Notes: generated by a model not told the origin, from the letters alone. Positions 8,957 to 17,629 are shown, counted from the first letter of the stretch. The stretch is 64,000 bases of DNA from Paracoccaceae bacterium (GCA_013214575.1 JABSSD010000118.1:62001-126000); one strand, 5' to 3'. Program-made: numbers and translations.

Positions 8957-9007
8957 TGGGCCAACAGGCCCAGAGGGGGCAGCGCCCCCTCCTCTTGCCT
9001 TTTTTTG
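8957..9007 (+). terminator. Terminator of the GlxA/AraC gene
   Basis: Two consecutive hairpins: TGGGCC-AACA-GGCCCA (8957-8972) and AGGGGGC-AGC-GCCCCCT (8974-8990), followed after a short gap by a run of seven T at 9000-9006. The arrangement fits factor-independent termination of plus-strand transcripts leaving the regulator gene. Confidence 0.65.
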
Positions 9008-9048
9008 ACACCGCATCTTTTTAACACCGCCCTTGGTGACTCCCCAGC

Positions 9049-10092
9049 TCAATACGGCATCGGATGGGCCCGGTGCGCCTGATCGATCTCCTTCAGAACC
9101 TCATCACTCAACTGAACATCCACCGCGCCCAACAGATGCTCCAGCTGCGCCTGGGTGGTGGCTCCGAATATCGCCGAAGCGATGAAGGGCCTTGTCCGGC
9201 ACCAGGCTAGCGCCATCTGCACCACGTCCAACCCATGGCGTGCCGCAATGTCCAGATAGGCCGCCACCGCATCATAGGTCCGGGGCACGTCCCGCCCGCC
9301 CAGCCCAGGGACCAGCGATTTGCGCGACCCATCAGGCACCGCACCGTCCTGATACTTGCCACTCAACAACCCGGCCGCCAGCGGTGAAAACGCCAGCAGC
9401 CCGACATCCTCGTTGACGCTCAACTCGGCCAGATCCGTGTCATACAACCGGCACAGCAGCGAGTATTCATTCTGGATCGAGGCCACCCGTGGCGCCCCGG
9501 CCTCCGCCGCCAGCCGCAGCCATTGCGCGGTGCCCCAGGCGCTCTCATTGGACAGGCCAAAGGCGCGGATATTGCCCTTGTCGACCTGGGCTTGCAGCGC
9601 CTCCAGACAGTCGACCATATTGGCCAGGGTCTCTTCGCGGTTCTGCGTTGAGGGGTCATAGCTCCAGTTTTTACGGAACATATAGCTGCCGCGATTGGGC
9701 CAGTGGAACTGATACAGATCGATGTAATCCGTCTGCAACCGCTTCAGCGATCCCTCGATTGTTGCGGCGATGGTCTGGCTTGAAATCGGCGCACCGTCCC
9801 GCACAATCCCCAACCCCTCGCCCGAGTGTTTGGTGGCCAGAATATAGTCGCCCCGCCGACCACTCCTGGCATTCCAGGCGCCAATGATCTCTTCGCTGCG
9901 ACCGGTGGTCTCCTTGCGGACCGGATTGACCGGATACATTTCGGCAGTGTCGACAAAGTTCACCCCCGCCGCCAGCGCATAATCGATCTGCGCATGGGCC
10001 TCCTGCTGCGAGGTCTGGGTGCCGTAGGTCATTGTGCCGAGACACAGTTCCGAGACCTGCAGGCCGGTGCGGCCTAGCGGATTCATTTTCAT
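9049..10092 (-). CDS. Aldo/keto reductase (Tas-like)
   Basis: A 347-residue NADP-dependent aldo/keto reductase. It shows the barrel start MKMNPLGRTGLQVSELCLGTM, the catalytic Asp and Tyr in NFVDTAEMYP, Lys in ILATKHSG, and His in YQFHWP. The length and the TTGRSEEIIG segment resemble E. coli Tas. ATG at 10092 is chosen over a much longer open frame because an AAGGAA site sits about ten bases upstream. The physiological substrate is unknown. Confidence 0.85.
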   Translation of the reverse strand: MKMNPLGRTGLQVSELCLGTMTYGTQTSQQEAHAQIDYALAAGVNFVDTAEMYPVNPVRKETTGRSEEIIGAWNARSGRRGDYILATKHSGEGLGIVRDGAPISSQTIAATIEGSLKRLQTDYIDLYQFHWPNRGSYMFRKNWSYDPSTQNREETLANMVDCLEALQAQVDKGNIRAFGLSNESAWGTAQWLRLAAEAGAPRVASIQNEYSLLCRLYDTDLAELSVNEDVGLLAFSPLAAGLLSGKYQDGAVPDGSRKSLVPGLGGRDVPRTYDAVAAYLDIAARHGLDVVQMALAWCRTRPFIASAIFGATTQAQLEHLLGAVDVQLSDEVLKEIDQAHRAHPMPY

Positions 10093-10237
10093 GGTGCGCG
10101 TTCCTTTTTGCTGTCGGGCGCACTTTAGTGGTCCAGTGCCCGGGCGCAACCACGTCACGTCATGGCTTGAGATCGCCTGCATAATCAGCCAGCCTGTCGC
10201 CAGTATCCAATCCCTCTTCACCGCAAAGGACGACCCC

Positions 10238-10639
10238 ATGCCGCAAATCATCACCAAGGGCATCAAGGCGCTACTGGCCGAAGCCAATGATGTCGTCACC
10301 ACGCTACCGGTGGGTGAGGCCAAAGATCTGGTAGCCAGCGACGATTATGTCTTCATCGACCTGCGCGACATCCGCGAGCTGCGCCGCTCGGGGCTGATCC
10401 CGGGGGCGTTTTCCTGCCCCCGCGGCATGCTGGAGTTCTGGATCGACCCCGACAGCCCCTACCACAAACCGGTGTTCAATCAGGACAAAACTTATGTGTT
10501 CTACTGCGCCAGCGCCTGGCGTTCGGCGCTCAGTGCCAAAGTGGCGATGGAGATGGGGCTGAAGCCGGTGATGCATCTTGAGGGTGGCTTTGGTGAATGG
10601 CTCAAACAGGACGGCCCTGTGGTGCCTCAGGAGAGCTGA
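10238..10639 (+). CDS. Rhodanese-domain protein
   Basis: A single-domain rhodanese of 133 residues. FIDLRDIREL is the conserved entry strand and YCASAWRS holds the persulfide-forming cysteine. Such proteins move sulfane sulfur from thiosulfate or persulfides to acceptors such as cyanide, or act in sulfur relay. An AAAGGA site precedes ATG 10238. It is divergent from the aldo/keto reductase across about 145 bp. Confidence 0.85.
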   Translation: MPQIITKGIKALLAEANDVVTTLPVGEAKDLVASDDYVFIDLRDIRELRRSGLIPGAFSCPRGMLEFWIDPDSPYHKPVFNQDKTYVFYCASAWRSALSAKVAMEMGLKPVMHLEGGFGEWLKQDGPVVPQES

Positions 10640-10701
10640 AGAACAGCTCGGTCCGCAAGAGGCCGATTGAGAACAAAGACAGAACATGATAGGGGTGCAG
10701 C

Positions 10702-11331
10702 ATGTCGACTCACATGCTGCACCCCCCGTCCCCCCACCCCCCGTCTTACCGCCGTCCGCAGGTCTCGATCCTTGACGGTATTGCCCTGGATTATGGCCGC
10801 ACCCATGAGGTCTGCGGCCCCGCCCGGCGCAGCTTTGCCCTATGGCTGGCGGCAGCCACGACAGGGCCGGTGCTGTGGATCTCGCCGGCCTGGGAGGCGG
10901 ATCAGCTGAACCCGGACGGGATGATGGATTTCACCTGCCCCAGCCGGTTTTTGTTTCTTCGGGCCACCCGTCAGGACGATCTGCTCTGGGCCACCGAAGA
11001 GGCCCTGCGCGCAGGGCAGCTGCCGCTGGTGGTGACGGATCTGCCGGCGCCGCCAGCTCTGAAACCGGTGCGCCGCCTGCATCTGGCGGCGCAAAATGGC
11101 GGCCGTCACGGGCCACAGCCGCTGGGATTGCTGCTGACACCGGGCCGCGGCGGTGCCGCTGGCATCGAGAGCCGCTGGCATCTGGCCCCCGACCACCGGG
11201 ATCAGCACCGCCAGTGGCTGCTGCAACGGCTGCGCGCCCGCACCCTGCCGCCCTGCAGTTGGCGATTGCGCCAGTCCGCCCCCCGCGCCGGGCTGGAGGT
11301 GGTGCAGGAGCCGCTGACGGTTTTGTCCTGA
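10702..11331 (+). CDS. ImuA-like (RecA-fold) protein, not next to imuB/dnaE2
   Basis: 209 residues beginning with a proline-rich tail, then a region (GIALDYGRTHEVCGPARRSF ... GPVLWISPAWE ... LPLVVTDLP ... RRLHLAAQ ... PLGLLLTPG) with the order of elements seen in short ImuA homologues of Rhodobacterales. A canonical Walker A is missing (CGPARRSF in its place). ImuA normally works with ImuB and DnaE2 in SOS mutagenesis, but neither lies nearby. The family call is from memory of similar sequences. Confidence 0.5.
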   Translation: MSTHMLHPPSPHPPSYRRPQVSILDGIALDYGRTHEVCGPARRSFALWLAAATTGPVLWISPAWEADQLNPDGMMDFTCPSRFLFLRATRQDDLLWATEEALRAGQLPLVVTDLPAPPALKPVRRLHLAAQNGGRHGPQPLGLLLTPGRGGAAGIESRWHLAPDHRDQHRQWLLQRLRARTLPPCSWRLRQSAPRAGLEVVQEPLTVLS

Positions 11332-11351
11332 GGCGCCGGCAGACCTGTTGT

Positions 11352-11403
11352 CCAGACAGACTTGGGGGGCCAGACAGACTTGGGGGGCCAGACAGACTTG
11401 GGG
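11352..11403. repeat. 18-bp tandem repeat, 2.9 copies
   Basis: The unit CCAGACAGACTTGGGGGG occurs at 11352-11369 and 11370-11387 without differences, followed by a 16-base partial copy at 11388-11403. Identical units point to recent expansion by slippage. Confidence 0.9.
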
Positions 11404-11415
11404 CTCAGCCCCAAA

Positions 11416-11468
11416 CCCCGGGATATTTTAAGCCAGATGAAGTGAGGTCCGTCAGGATCGAACGGGCG
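11416..11468 (+). repeat. Dispersed intergenic repeat, copy B
   Basis: Begins CCCCGGGATATTTTAAGCCA and continues through AGATGAAGTGAGGTCCGTCA to GAACGGGCGG. It is the same element as 8900-8953, in the opposite orientation, about 2.5 kb away. Confidence 0.7.
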
Positions 11469-11552
11469 GAGCCCCAAGCCCGTCTTGGAAATAATCCCGG
11501 GGAGTGAAGACTGTCCTGGAAACCATCTGGGGGAGGGTTTCAAGTCTGACCC

Positions 11553-11605
11553 GGCGGTGCCGTCAGATTTGAGCGGCGGTGCCGTCAGATTTGAGCGGCG
11601 GTGCC
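11553..11605. repeat. 22-bp tandem repeat, 2.4 copies
   Basis: A 22-base unit beginning GGCGGTGCCGTCAGATTTGA is repeated exactly at 11553-11574 and 11575-11596, with a 9-base partial third copy. It lies about 85 bp before the YceI start codon. Confidence 0.9.
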
Positions 11606-11691
11606 CCAAGCGCTTTGGCCAGATCAGGGACCAGTGGGAAAGCAAGTGCAATTTGCAGCCATCCCCCTTAAAATACCGACCTGGAGGATGT

Positions 11692-12285
11692 ATGTTTCAA
11701 AGACGCCACGCCCTGATCCTGTTTGCAAGCGCCTGGGCCCTGCCCTCGGTCGCCCTGGGCGCGCCGGTCCGCTACCAGCTGGATCCGGCCAAGTCGCATG
11801 TTGGCTTTAAATTCAAACTGAACGGCGTCACCCAAAATGGCTCTATGCCGATTGAGCGGGCCGATATCACCATTGACCCGCAACAGCTGACCGCATCACG
11901 GATTGATGTGACCGTGACTGCCGCGCGGTCGCGCACCGGGCTGATCTTTATCACCCGGGCGATGACCGGCCCTGACGTTCTGAACACCGCGCAGTTTCCC
12001 ACCATCCGGTTTGTCTCTCGCCACATCACCCTGGGCGCCTCGGGGCGAATATCCGACGGGGCGCGAATACGGGGAGACCTGACGTTGCGCGGAGTGACCA
12101 GATCGGTCACCTTGCAAGCAGCGCTGTATCGGCCACCTGGCACTGCGGCAGATGATCTGAGCCAATTGGATGTGGTGTTGCGCGGCGGCCTTAGCCGGGC
12201 TGACTTTGGCGCCTCGGGATTTCCCGGTCTGGTCGCGGATACCGTGATCCTGGACATCCGTGCCCGGATCAACGCAGTCAAATAA
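11692..12285 (+). CDS. YceI-family periplasmic lipid-binding protein
   Basis: 197 residues: a signal peptide (FQRRHALILFASAWALPSVA, cut near residue 24) followed by the YceI lipocalin-like barrel, recognisable from YQLDPAKSHVGFKF, the MPIERADITID and TASRIDVTV strands, FPTIRF, and GDLTLRGVTR. YceI proteins bind polyisoprenoid or other amphiphilic molecules in the periplasm. GGAGG at 11683 sets the start at 11692. The stop codon lies inside a 13-bp tandem repeat. Confidence 0.88.
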   Translation: MFQRRHALILFASAWALPSVALGAPVRYQLDPAKSHVGFKFKLNGVTQNGSMPIERADITIDPQQLTASRIDVTVTAARSRTGLIFITRAMTGPDVLNTAQFPTIRFVSRHITLGASGRISDGARIRGDLTLRGVTRSVTLQAALYRPPGTAADDLSQLDVVLRGGLSRADFGASGFPGLVADTVILDIRARINAVK

Positions 12286-12317
12286 ACCGGCCAAATAAAC
12301 CGGCCAAATAAACTGGC
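12280..12317. repeat. 13-bp tandem repeat across the yceI stop codon
   Basis: The unit AAATAAACCGGCC occurs twice exactly (12280-12292, 12293-12305), followed by a diverged third copy (AAATAAACTGGC). Each unit carries a TAA, so the 13-base period brings stops into successive frames. Confidence 0.85.
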
Positions 12318-12392
12318 GCAAAAACGTCAAATGCGACATTGCTGTCGAAAACGATTGCGCCCGCCTGTCATGTCGCGGCATTCTGCGCAGCT

Positions 12393-13616
12393 ATGCGACT
12401 GATCATATCCTTTGCCGCCCTGCTCCTCTCTGTCGTGCTGTTGCAGCTGTCCACCGGCGGTGTGGGGCCGCTGGATGCCATATCGGGCCTGACCCTGGGG
12501 TTCAGCAACGAGCAAATCGGCTTGTTGGGATCGGCGCATTTTCTGGGGTTCTTTATCGGCTGCTGGTGGGCGCCGCGGCTGATGGGCACGGTGGGTCACT
12601 CGCGTGCCTTTGCCGCCTTTACCGCGCTGGGAGCGATTGGGCTGATTGGCCATACCCTGACCAATAACCCGCTGGCCTGGGCTGCCATGCGGATTGCATC
12701 GGGGCTCTGCGTGGCCGGTTGTTATACGGTGATCGAGGCCTGGCTGAATGCCAAGGTCACCAATGAGAATCGGGGCCGGGCGATGGGCAGTTACCGGGTT
12801 GTCGATATGGGGGCCTCGCTGGCGGCGCAGCTGATTATCGCGGTGCTGCCGCCCGCCGCCTATGTGTCTTACAACCTGCTGGCCATCCTGTGCTGTGCCG
12901 CATTGCTGCCGCTGACCCTGACCCGGGCCAGCCAGCCAGAGACCCCAGCGGCCCCCCGTCTGCGGCCCGGACTGGCCTGGCGTTGTTCGCCACTGGCGGT
13001 GGCCGGAGTGTTGGTGGCGGCGCTCAGTTCCGCCTCGTTTCGCATGGTCGGGCCGCTGTACGGTCAGGAGGTCGGACTGGCCATTGATCAAATCGCCTTT
13101 TTCCTGGCCTCCTTTGTGCTGGGCGGCGCGCTGGCGCAATATCCAATGGGCTGGCTGGCCGACAAATATGACCGCCGCTGGGTGCTGATCTGGTTGTCGG
13201 TGGCGGCCATCCTGTCCAGTGGCATCACCATCTCTACCGCTGGGATGGGCACCCTTGCCGTCATGCTCTCAGCGGGAGTTTTTGGCTTCACCACCTTCCC
13301 GATCTTTTCGCTTTCGACGGCCCATGCCCATGATTTTGCCAAGCCGAACGAACGGGTCGAACTGGCGGCGGCGCTGATGTTCTTTTATGCTCTGGGCGCC
13401 ATTGCCAGCCCGTTTGCCGCCTCGGCCCTGATCGAAAGCCATGGGCCCGGCGCTCTGTTTGCAATGATTGCCGTGGGCCATCTGGCGCTGATCCTCTTTG
13501 GCCTGAGCCGAATGCGGGCCCGGCCAACCCCCGAGCAGCGCACCCAATATGTCTACGCACCGCGCACCTCGTTTATCATCGGCCGCCTGCTGAAACGCAG
13601 CCGCCAGAGACGGTAG
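12393..13616 (+). CDS. MFS transporter (YcaD-like)
   Basis: A major facilitator of about 407 residues with roughly twelve membrane segments. The loop after helix 2 reads GCWWAPRLMGTVGHSRAF and the mid-protein loop YPMGWLADKYDRR, the usual MFS signature positions. It resembles the YcaD-like branch found in Rhodobacterales; the substrate is unknown. ATG at 12393 is chosen because the preceding 18 codons are not hydrophobic and no better ribosome-binding site is seen upstream. Confidence 0.82.
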   Translation: MRLIISFAALLLSVVLLQLSTGGVGPLDAISGLTLGFSNEQIGLLGSAHFLGFFIGCWWAPRLMGTVGHSRAFAAFTALGAIGLIGHTLTNNPLAWAAMRIASGLCVAGCYTVIEAWLNAKVTNENRGRAMGSYRVVDMGASLAAQLIIAVLPPAAYVSYNLLAILCCAALLPLTLTRASQPETPAAPRLRPGLAWRCSPLAVAGVLVAALSSASFRMVGPLYGQEVGLAIDQIAFFLASFVLGGALAQYPMGWLADKYDRRWVLIWLSVAAILSSGITISTAGMGTLAVMLSAGVFGFTTFPIFSLSTAHAHDFAKPNERVELAAALMFFYALGAIASPFAASALIESHGPGALFAMIAVGHLALILFGLSRMRARPTPEQRTQYVYAPRTSFIIGRLLKRSRQRR

Positions 13617-13630
13617 CTATGCCTTTTAGC

Positions 13631-13673
13631 CAAAATTCTTCGAAGAATTTTGATCGGAAAATTCGAATTTTCC
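13631..13673. repeat. Two adjacent AT-rich perfect palindromes
   Basis: 13631-13652 is a perfect 22-bp palindrome centred on TTCGAA (half-site CAAAATTCTTC), and 13656-13673 is a perfect 18-bp palindrome GGAAAATTCGAATTTTCC with the same TTCGAA centre. They start 15 bp after the MFS stop codon in otherwise GC-rich DNA. They could form cruciform or mRNA hairpins acting as a terminator, or be a small mobile palindromic repeat. Confidence 0.75.
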
Positions 13674-13714
13674 GGGTCAGTCGTGGCGGGTCGGCGCTAC
13701 AAAACCCCATTGGA

Positions 13715-13748
13715 CAGGCCCCGTCCCCAGGCCCCGTCCCCAGGCCCC
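13715..13748. repeat. 13-bp tandem repeat, 2.6 copies
   Basis: CAGGCCCCGTCCC is repeated at 13715-13727 and 13728-13740, followed by CAGGCCCC. It lies in the gap between the MFS and metG genes; no function is evident. Confidence 0.85.
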
Positions 13749-13890
13749 ATATCAAGCCATTAGGCCACAATGCACCTGCTCGAGCCCGCCCTCACTACAA
13801 CAGGAAAATCCGGGAACCCATCACAGGGGGATTTCTAACCGCTTAGACTTGCGTTAGACGGATCGTCAGACAGCTAGGCGGAAACCTGAT

Positions 13891-15609
13891 ATGGCACGAA
13901 TTCTCATTACCTCGGCGATCCCTTATATCAACGGGATCAAGCATCTGGGCAATCTGGTGGGCAGCCAGCTGCCGGCCGATCTCTATGCCCGCTACCATCG
14001 GGGCCGCGGCAATGAAGTGCTGTTCCTCTGCGCCACCGACGAACACGGCACCCCGGCCGAGCTGGCCGCCGCCAAGGCAAACAAACCCGTCGATGAGTTC
14101 TGCACCGAAATGCACGGCGTTCAGGCCGGGATTGCCAAGGGATTTGGCCTCAGCTTTGACCATTTTGGCCGCTCCTCCAGCCCGCAAAACCACCAGTTGA
14201 CCCAGCATTTCGCTGGCAAGCTGGCCGAAAATGGCCTGATCCGCGAAGTGGTGGAGAAGCAGGTCTATTCCAACACCGATGGCCGCTTTCTGCCGGATCG
14301 CTATATTGAGGGCACCTGCCCCAACTGCGGCTACGACAAGGCCCGGGGCGACCAATGCGAGGAATGCACCAAGCAGCTGGATCCCACCGATCTGATCAAC
14401 CCGCGCTCAGCCGTTTCCGGCTCGACGGATCTGGAGGTGCGCGAGACCAAGCACCTGTATCTGTGCCAATCCACCCTGAAGGACCAGCTGGACGAATGGA
14501 TCAGCTCCAAGCATGACTGGCCGATCCTGACCACCTCGATTGCCAAGAAATGGCTGCATGACGGTGACGGGCTGCGCGACCGGGGGATCACCCGCGATCT
14601 GGACTGGGGCATTTCGGTCAAAAAGGGCGGTCAGGACTGGCCCGGCATGGAGGGCAAAGTGTTCTATGTCTGGTTCGACGCCCCTATTGAATACATCGCC
14701 TGCGCCGGCGAATGGGCCGAGGCCAATGGCAAGAGTGACGCCGACTGGCAGCGCTGGTGGCGCACCGACAAAGGCGCCGAGGACGTCAAATATGTGCAAT
14801 TCATGGGCAAGGACAACGTGCCGTTCCATACCCTGTCCTTCCCGGCCACCATTCTGGGCTCGGGCGAGCCGTGGAAACTGGTCGATCACCTGAAGTCGTT
14901 CAACTACCTGAACTATGACGGCGGCCAGTTCTCTACCTCGCAGGGGCGTGGGGTTTTCATGGATCAGGCACTGGAGATCCTGCCCGCCGATTACTGGCGC
15001 TGGTGGCTGCTGTCGCATGCCCCCGAAAGCTCGGATTCGGAATTCACCTGGGAGAATTTCCAGCAGTCCACCAACAAGGATCTGGCCGATGTGCTGGGCA
15101 ACTTTGTCAGCCGCATCACCAAGTTCTGCCGCGCCAAATTTGGCGAAACGGTGCCCGAGGGCGGTGAATACGGCGAACAGGAACTGGCGCTGATCGCCGA
15201 GCTGACCACCCGTATCCGCGCCTATGAGACCCAGATGGAAGCCATCGAGGTGCGCAAGTCAGCCCAGGAGCTGCGGGCGATCTGGGCGGCGGGCAACGAA
15301 TACCTGCAAAGTACCGCGCCCTGGTCAACCTTCAAGACTGATCCGGTCAAGGCGGCCACCCAGGTGCGCATGGGGCTGAACCTGATCCGTCTCTATGCGG
15401 TGCTCAGCGCGCCGTTCATCCCCACCGCCGCCGCCAGCATGCTCAGCGCGATGAACACGCTGGACACCCGCTGGCCCGAGGATGTGGCCGCGGCGCTTAG
15501 CGCGCTGCCCGCTGGCCATGAATTTGCGGTGCCCGAGGTGCTGTTTGCCAAGATCACCGACGAGCAGCGCGAAGACTGGCAGCAGCGGTTTTCCGGGATC
15601 CGTGACTGA
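13891..15609 (+). CDS. metG: Methionine--tRNA ligase
   Basis: A class I synthetase of 572 residues that charges tRNA-Met. The HIGH-type motif is IKHLGN near residue 16, the zinc knuckle CPNC...CEEC is at about 142-160, and the KMSKS-type loop appears as FSTSQGRG at about residue 346 (the FSTS variant known from alphaproteobacterial and archaeal-type MetRS). It ends without the C-terminal tRNA-binding domain of longer MetRS. The start at 13891 gives the expected [21 protein letters not shown]-terminus. Confidence 0.96.
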   Translation: MARILITSAIPYINGIKHLGNLVGSQLPADLYARYHRGRGNEVLFLCATDEHGTPAELAAAKANKPVDEFCTEMHGVQAGIAKGFGLSFDHFGRSSSPQNHQLTQHFAGKLAENGLIREVVEKQVYSNTDGRFLPDRYIEGTCPNCGYDKARGDQCEECTKQLDPTDLINPRSAVSGSTDLEVRETKHLYLCQSTLKDQLDEWISSKHDWPILTTSIAKKWLHDGDGLRDRGITRDLDWGISVKKGGQDWPGMEGKVFYVWFDAPIEYIACAGEWAEANGKSDADWQRWWRTDKGAEDVKYVQFMGKDNVPFHTLSFPATILGSGEPWKLVDHLKSFNYLNYDGGQFSTSQGRGVFMDQALEILPADYWRWWLLSHAPESSDSEFTWENFQQSTNKDLADVLGNFVSRITKFCRAKFGETVPEGGEYGEQELALIAELTTRIRAYETQMEAIEVRKSAQELRAIWAAGNEYLQSTAPWSTFKTDPVKAATQVRMGLNLIRLYAVLSAPFIPTAAASMLSAMNTLDTRWPEDVAAALSALPAGHEFAVPEVLFAKITDEQREDWQQRFSGIRD

Positions 15610-15639
15610 CCGCCACGCGCCCCAGCAGACCCACAATCA

Positions 15640-15667
15640 GCGCATCCCTTTGGGGGTGCGCTTTTGT
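15640..15667 (+). terminator. metG terminator
   Basis: The stem GCGCATCCC / GGGGGTGCGC (one G-T wobble and a short loop) is followed directly by CTTTTGTTTG, a usable U-tract. It lies about 30 bp after the metG stop codon. Confidence 0.75.
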
Positions 15668-15779
15668 TTGCGCAGTTCGAAATATCCCCGCCAGGCGAAG
15701 GGGATACCCCCCCTTGCCCCGCCACCAACCTGCCGAATCAGCAACCGCTGATGATGCAGCCAATTGTCGAGAAAGTTAT

Positions 15780-15800
15780 ACCTGACCGAAAAACTCAGGT
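15780..15800. promoter_or_regulatory. Predicted iron-responsive operator (RirA-type IRO)
   Basis: A dyad ACCTGA-N9-TCAGGT with perfect 6-bp arms contains the TGA-N9-TCA core defined for the iron-responsive operator bound by RirA in rhizobia. Further TCAGGTT/TCAGGTC half-sites follow at 15822 and 15857. It is the only such dyad I found in the window and it lies upstream of hemP and the imelysin gene, as expected for an iron-starvation promoter. Which regulator binds is inferred. Confidence 0.6.
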
Positions 15801-16061
15801 TGACATACCTTAGTAAATAAATCAGGTTAGCGACACTCCAGCCAGCCTGCTTAAATTCAGGTCAGCCCGCAGCAGAAACAACCGTTTAGATCGCCTCATG
15901 CCGCACAGTGTTTCCTCAGGTCACAAGCCGCACCCAATCGCGCCGATCCAGCAGCCGCAGGATCCGCTTTGGTCGCAGGCGCTGGCTGAACCGGAAACCC
16001 TGTCTGGTTTTTGCCTGGAATGGATCCAGGACCGGGCGGATATCAACAAAGGGCGACCCTG

Positions 16062-16226
16062 ATGAACATGCACGTAGCCGAAGTGGCCATTCCCACCGCG
16101 GAAGTTTTCCCAACCTATCATGCCGAAGAGCTGACCCGCGGCGGCATCCAGGCCCGGATTCTGCTGAACGGTCAGATCTACAGTCTGCGCATCACCCGCG
16201 CCGGAAAATTGATCCTGACGAAATAA
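16062..16226 (+). CDS. hemP: Hemin uptake protein HemP
   Basis: 54 residues. The C-terminal half (LTRGGIQARILLNGQIYSLR followed by ITRAGKLILTK) is the HemP signature, nearly invariant in the family; the N-terminus is variable. HemP is a small iron-regulated protein found with heme uptake genes; in some bacteria it promotes expression of the heme receptor. No receptor lies beside it here; it leads into the imelysin gene 134 bp downstream. A start at either of two close ATG codons (16062, 16068) is possible. Confidence 0.88.
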   Translation: MNMHVAEVAIPTAEVFPTYHAEELTRGGIQARILLNGQIYSLRITRAGKLILTK

Positions 16227-16360
16227 GCCACATCGCATCGTGGAGACGCCGCCGTTGGCACGCTCTCCGCCCTATAGAGGCACCCGCCCTGCGCCATCTG
16301 CAGCACGGCGCCATACCTCCACCAGACCTCACTAATACTCTTCCACAAGGACCAAATTTG

Positions 16361-17629
16361 ATGAAATCACTGATACTTGCAGGCACGGCTCTGACGGTTT
16401 TTGCCGCCGGAACCACGGCTGTTCTGGCCGCTGACAAGACTGCAGTTCTGGAGAATTACTCCAATATTGCCGAGGCCAAATATCAAGACAGCCTGGCCAC
16501 CGCAAAAGACCTGCAATCTGCCGTCGAGACCCTGCTGGCAACGCCCTCCGCTGACAATCTAATGGCGGCCCGCACCGCCTGGCTGGCAGCGCGCGTTCCC
16601 TATCAGCAGTCCGAAGTGTTCCGTTTTGGCAATGCCATCGTTGACGACTGGGAAGGCAAGGTAAACGCCTGGCCACTGGATGAGGGCCTGATCGATTATG
16701 TCAGCGCCTCTTACGGTGGTCCCTCGGACGAAAACACCCTGGCCGCGCTGAATATCATCGCCAACCCGATGTTTGAGCTGTCAGGCAAGACCATCGACGC
16801 CAGCACCATCACCCCAGCCCTGCTCGAAGGCGCGCTGCACGAGGCCGATGGGATAGAAGCCAATGTGGCCACCGGCTATCACGCCATCGAATTCCTGCTC
16901 TGGGGCCAGGATCTCTATGGCACAGAACATGGCGCAGGCATGCGGCCCTGGACCGATTACGCTGTCGGCGAGACCTGCACCAACGACAATTGCGACCGCC
17001 GTGGCGATTTTCTGAAGGCCGCCACCGATCTGCTGGTCTCTGACCTGGACTGGATGGCCGCACAATGGGCTGAATCTGGCGACGCCCGTACCACGTTGCT
17101 GGGCGACGAAAGCGCCGGCATCGTCGCCATGCTGACCGGCATGGGGTCGCTGTCCTACGGCGAACAGGCCGGCGAACGTATGCGTCTGGGCCTGATGCTG
17201 AACGACCCCGAAGAAGAGCATGATTGCTTCTCGGACAACACCCACAACAGCCACTTCTACGACGGCAAAGGCGTGCAGAACGTCTATCTGGGCGAATATA
17301 CCCGCGTCACCGGAGAACTGATCTCGGGCGCTTCCCTGTCCGATCTGGTCGCCGCTGTGAACCCCGATCTGGACAGCGAAATGCGCGCCAAGCTGACCGC
17401 CACCATGGCGGCCTTGGGCGCCTTGAAAACCGCAGGCGACAATGGCTTCTCCTATGACCAGATGCTGGCACAGGGCAATGCCAAAGGCGAAGCACTGATC
17501 ATGGGTGGCATCAACGGTCTGATCGACCAGACCCGCTCCATCGAGCGGGTTGTTTCGGCCCTGAACCTGGACGGCGTCGCTATCGAAGGCTCGGATTCTC
17601 TGGACAACCCCAAGGCTGTTTTCGAGTAA
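16361..17629 (+). CDS. Imelysin-family periplasmic iron-regulated protein
   Basis: 422 residues with a clear signal peptide (MKSLILAGTALTVFAAGTTAVLA) and two imelysin (peptidase M75-like) repeats. The GxHxxE motif is intact as GYHAIEFLLWGQD at about residues 172-184. The family includes IrpA of cyanobacteria, ICMP and the EfeO C-terminal domain, implicated in iron uptake, with the HxxE site thought to bind metal. A CACAAGGACC site precedes the ATG. It follows hemP and the predicted iron operator. Confidence 0.88.
   Translation: MKSLILAGTALTVFAAGTTAVLAADKTAVLENYSNIAEAKYQDSLATAKDLQSAVETLLATPSADNLMAARTAWLAARVPYQQSEVFRFGNAIVDDWEGKVNAWPLDEGLIDYVSASYGGPSDENTLAALNIIANPMFELSGKTIDASTITPALLEGALHEADGIEANVATGYHAIEFLLWGQDLYGTEHGAGMRPWTDYAVGETCTNDNCDRRGDFLKAATDLLVSDLDWMAAQWAESGDARTTLLGDESAGIVAMLTGMGSLSYGEQAGERMRLGLMLNDPEEEHDCFSDNTHNSHFYDGKGVQNVYLGEYTRVTGELISGASLSDLVAAVNPDLDSEMRAKLTATMAALGALKTAGDNGFSYDQMLAQGNAKGEALIMGGINGLIDQTRSIERVVSALNLDGVAIEGSDSLDNPKAVFE

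Larger units (their letters stand above)
11332..11691. other. Repeat-rich intergenic region
   Basis: A 360-bp gap with no convincing gene. It contains an 18-bp tandem repeat (11352-11403), a copy of the dispersed repeat (11416-11468), a 22-bp tandem repeat (11553-11605) and, at the right end, the ribosome-binding site of the YceI gene. The same frame stays open through part of it on both strands, but the repeats make those frames low-complexity. Confidence 0.7.
15610..16061. other. Gap between metG and hemP with iron-responsive promoter region
   Basis: A 452-bp gap. It holds the metG terminator (15640-15667), a small TATCCCC/GGGGATA hairpin (15683-15706), and from about 15780 an AT-richer promoter zone with a TGA-N9-TCA dyad and three TCAGGTY direct repeats (15795, 15822, 15857). 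I see no gene in the remaining 200 bp before hemP, which is probably leader sequence. Confidence 0.7.

Noticed and set aside
7818-9011. Open frame antisense to the GlxA/AraC regulator (397 codons)
   Set aside because: Gly/Gln-rich shadow covering a regulator with intact DJ-1 and AraC domains.
11352-11605. Tandem repeats considered as a CRISPR array
   Set aside because: The units are directly adjacent with no spacers and only two to three copies, and there are no cas genes.
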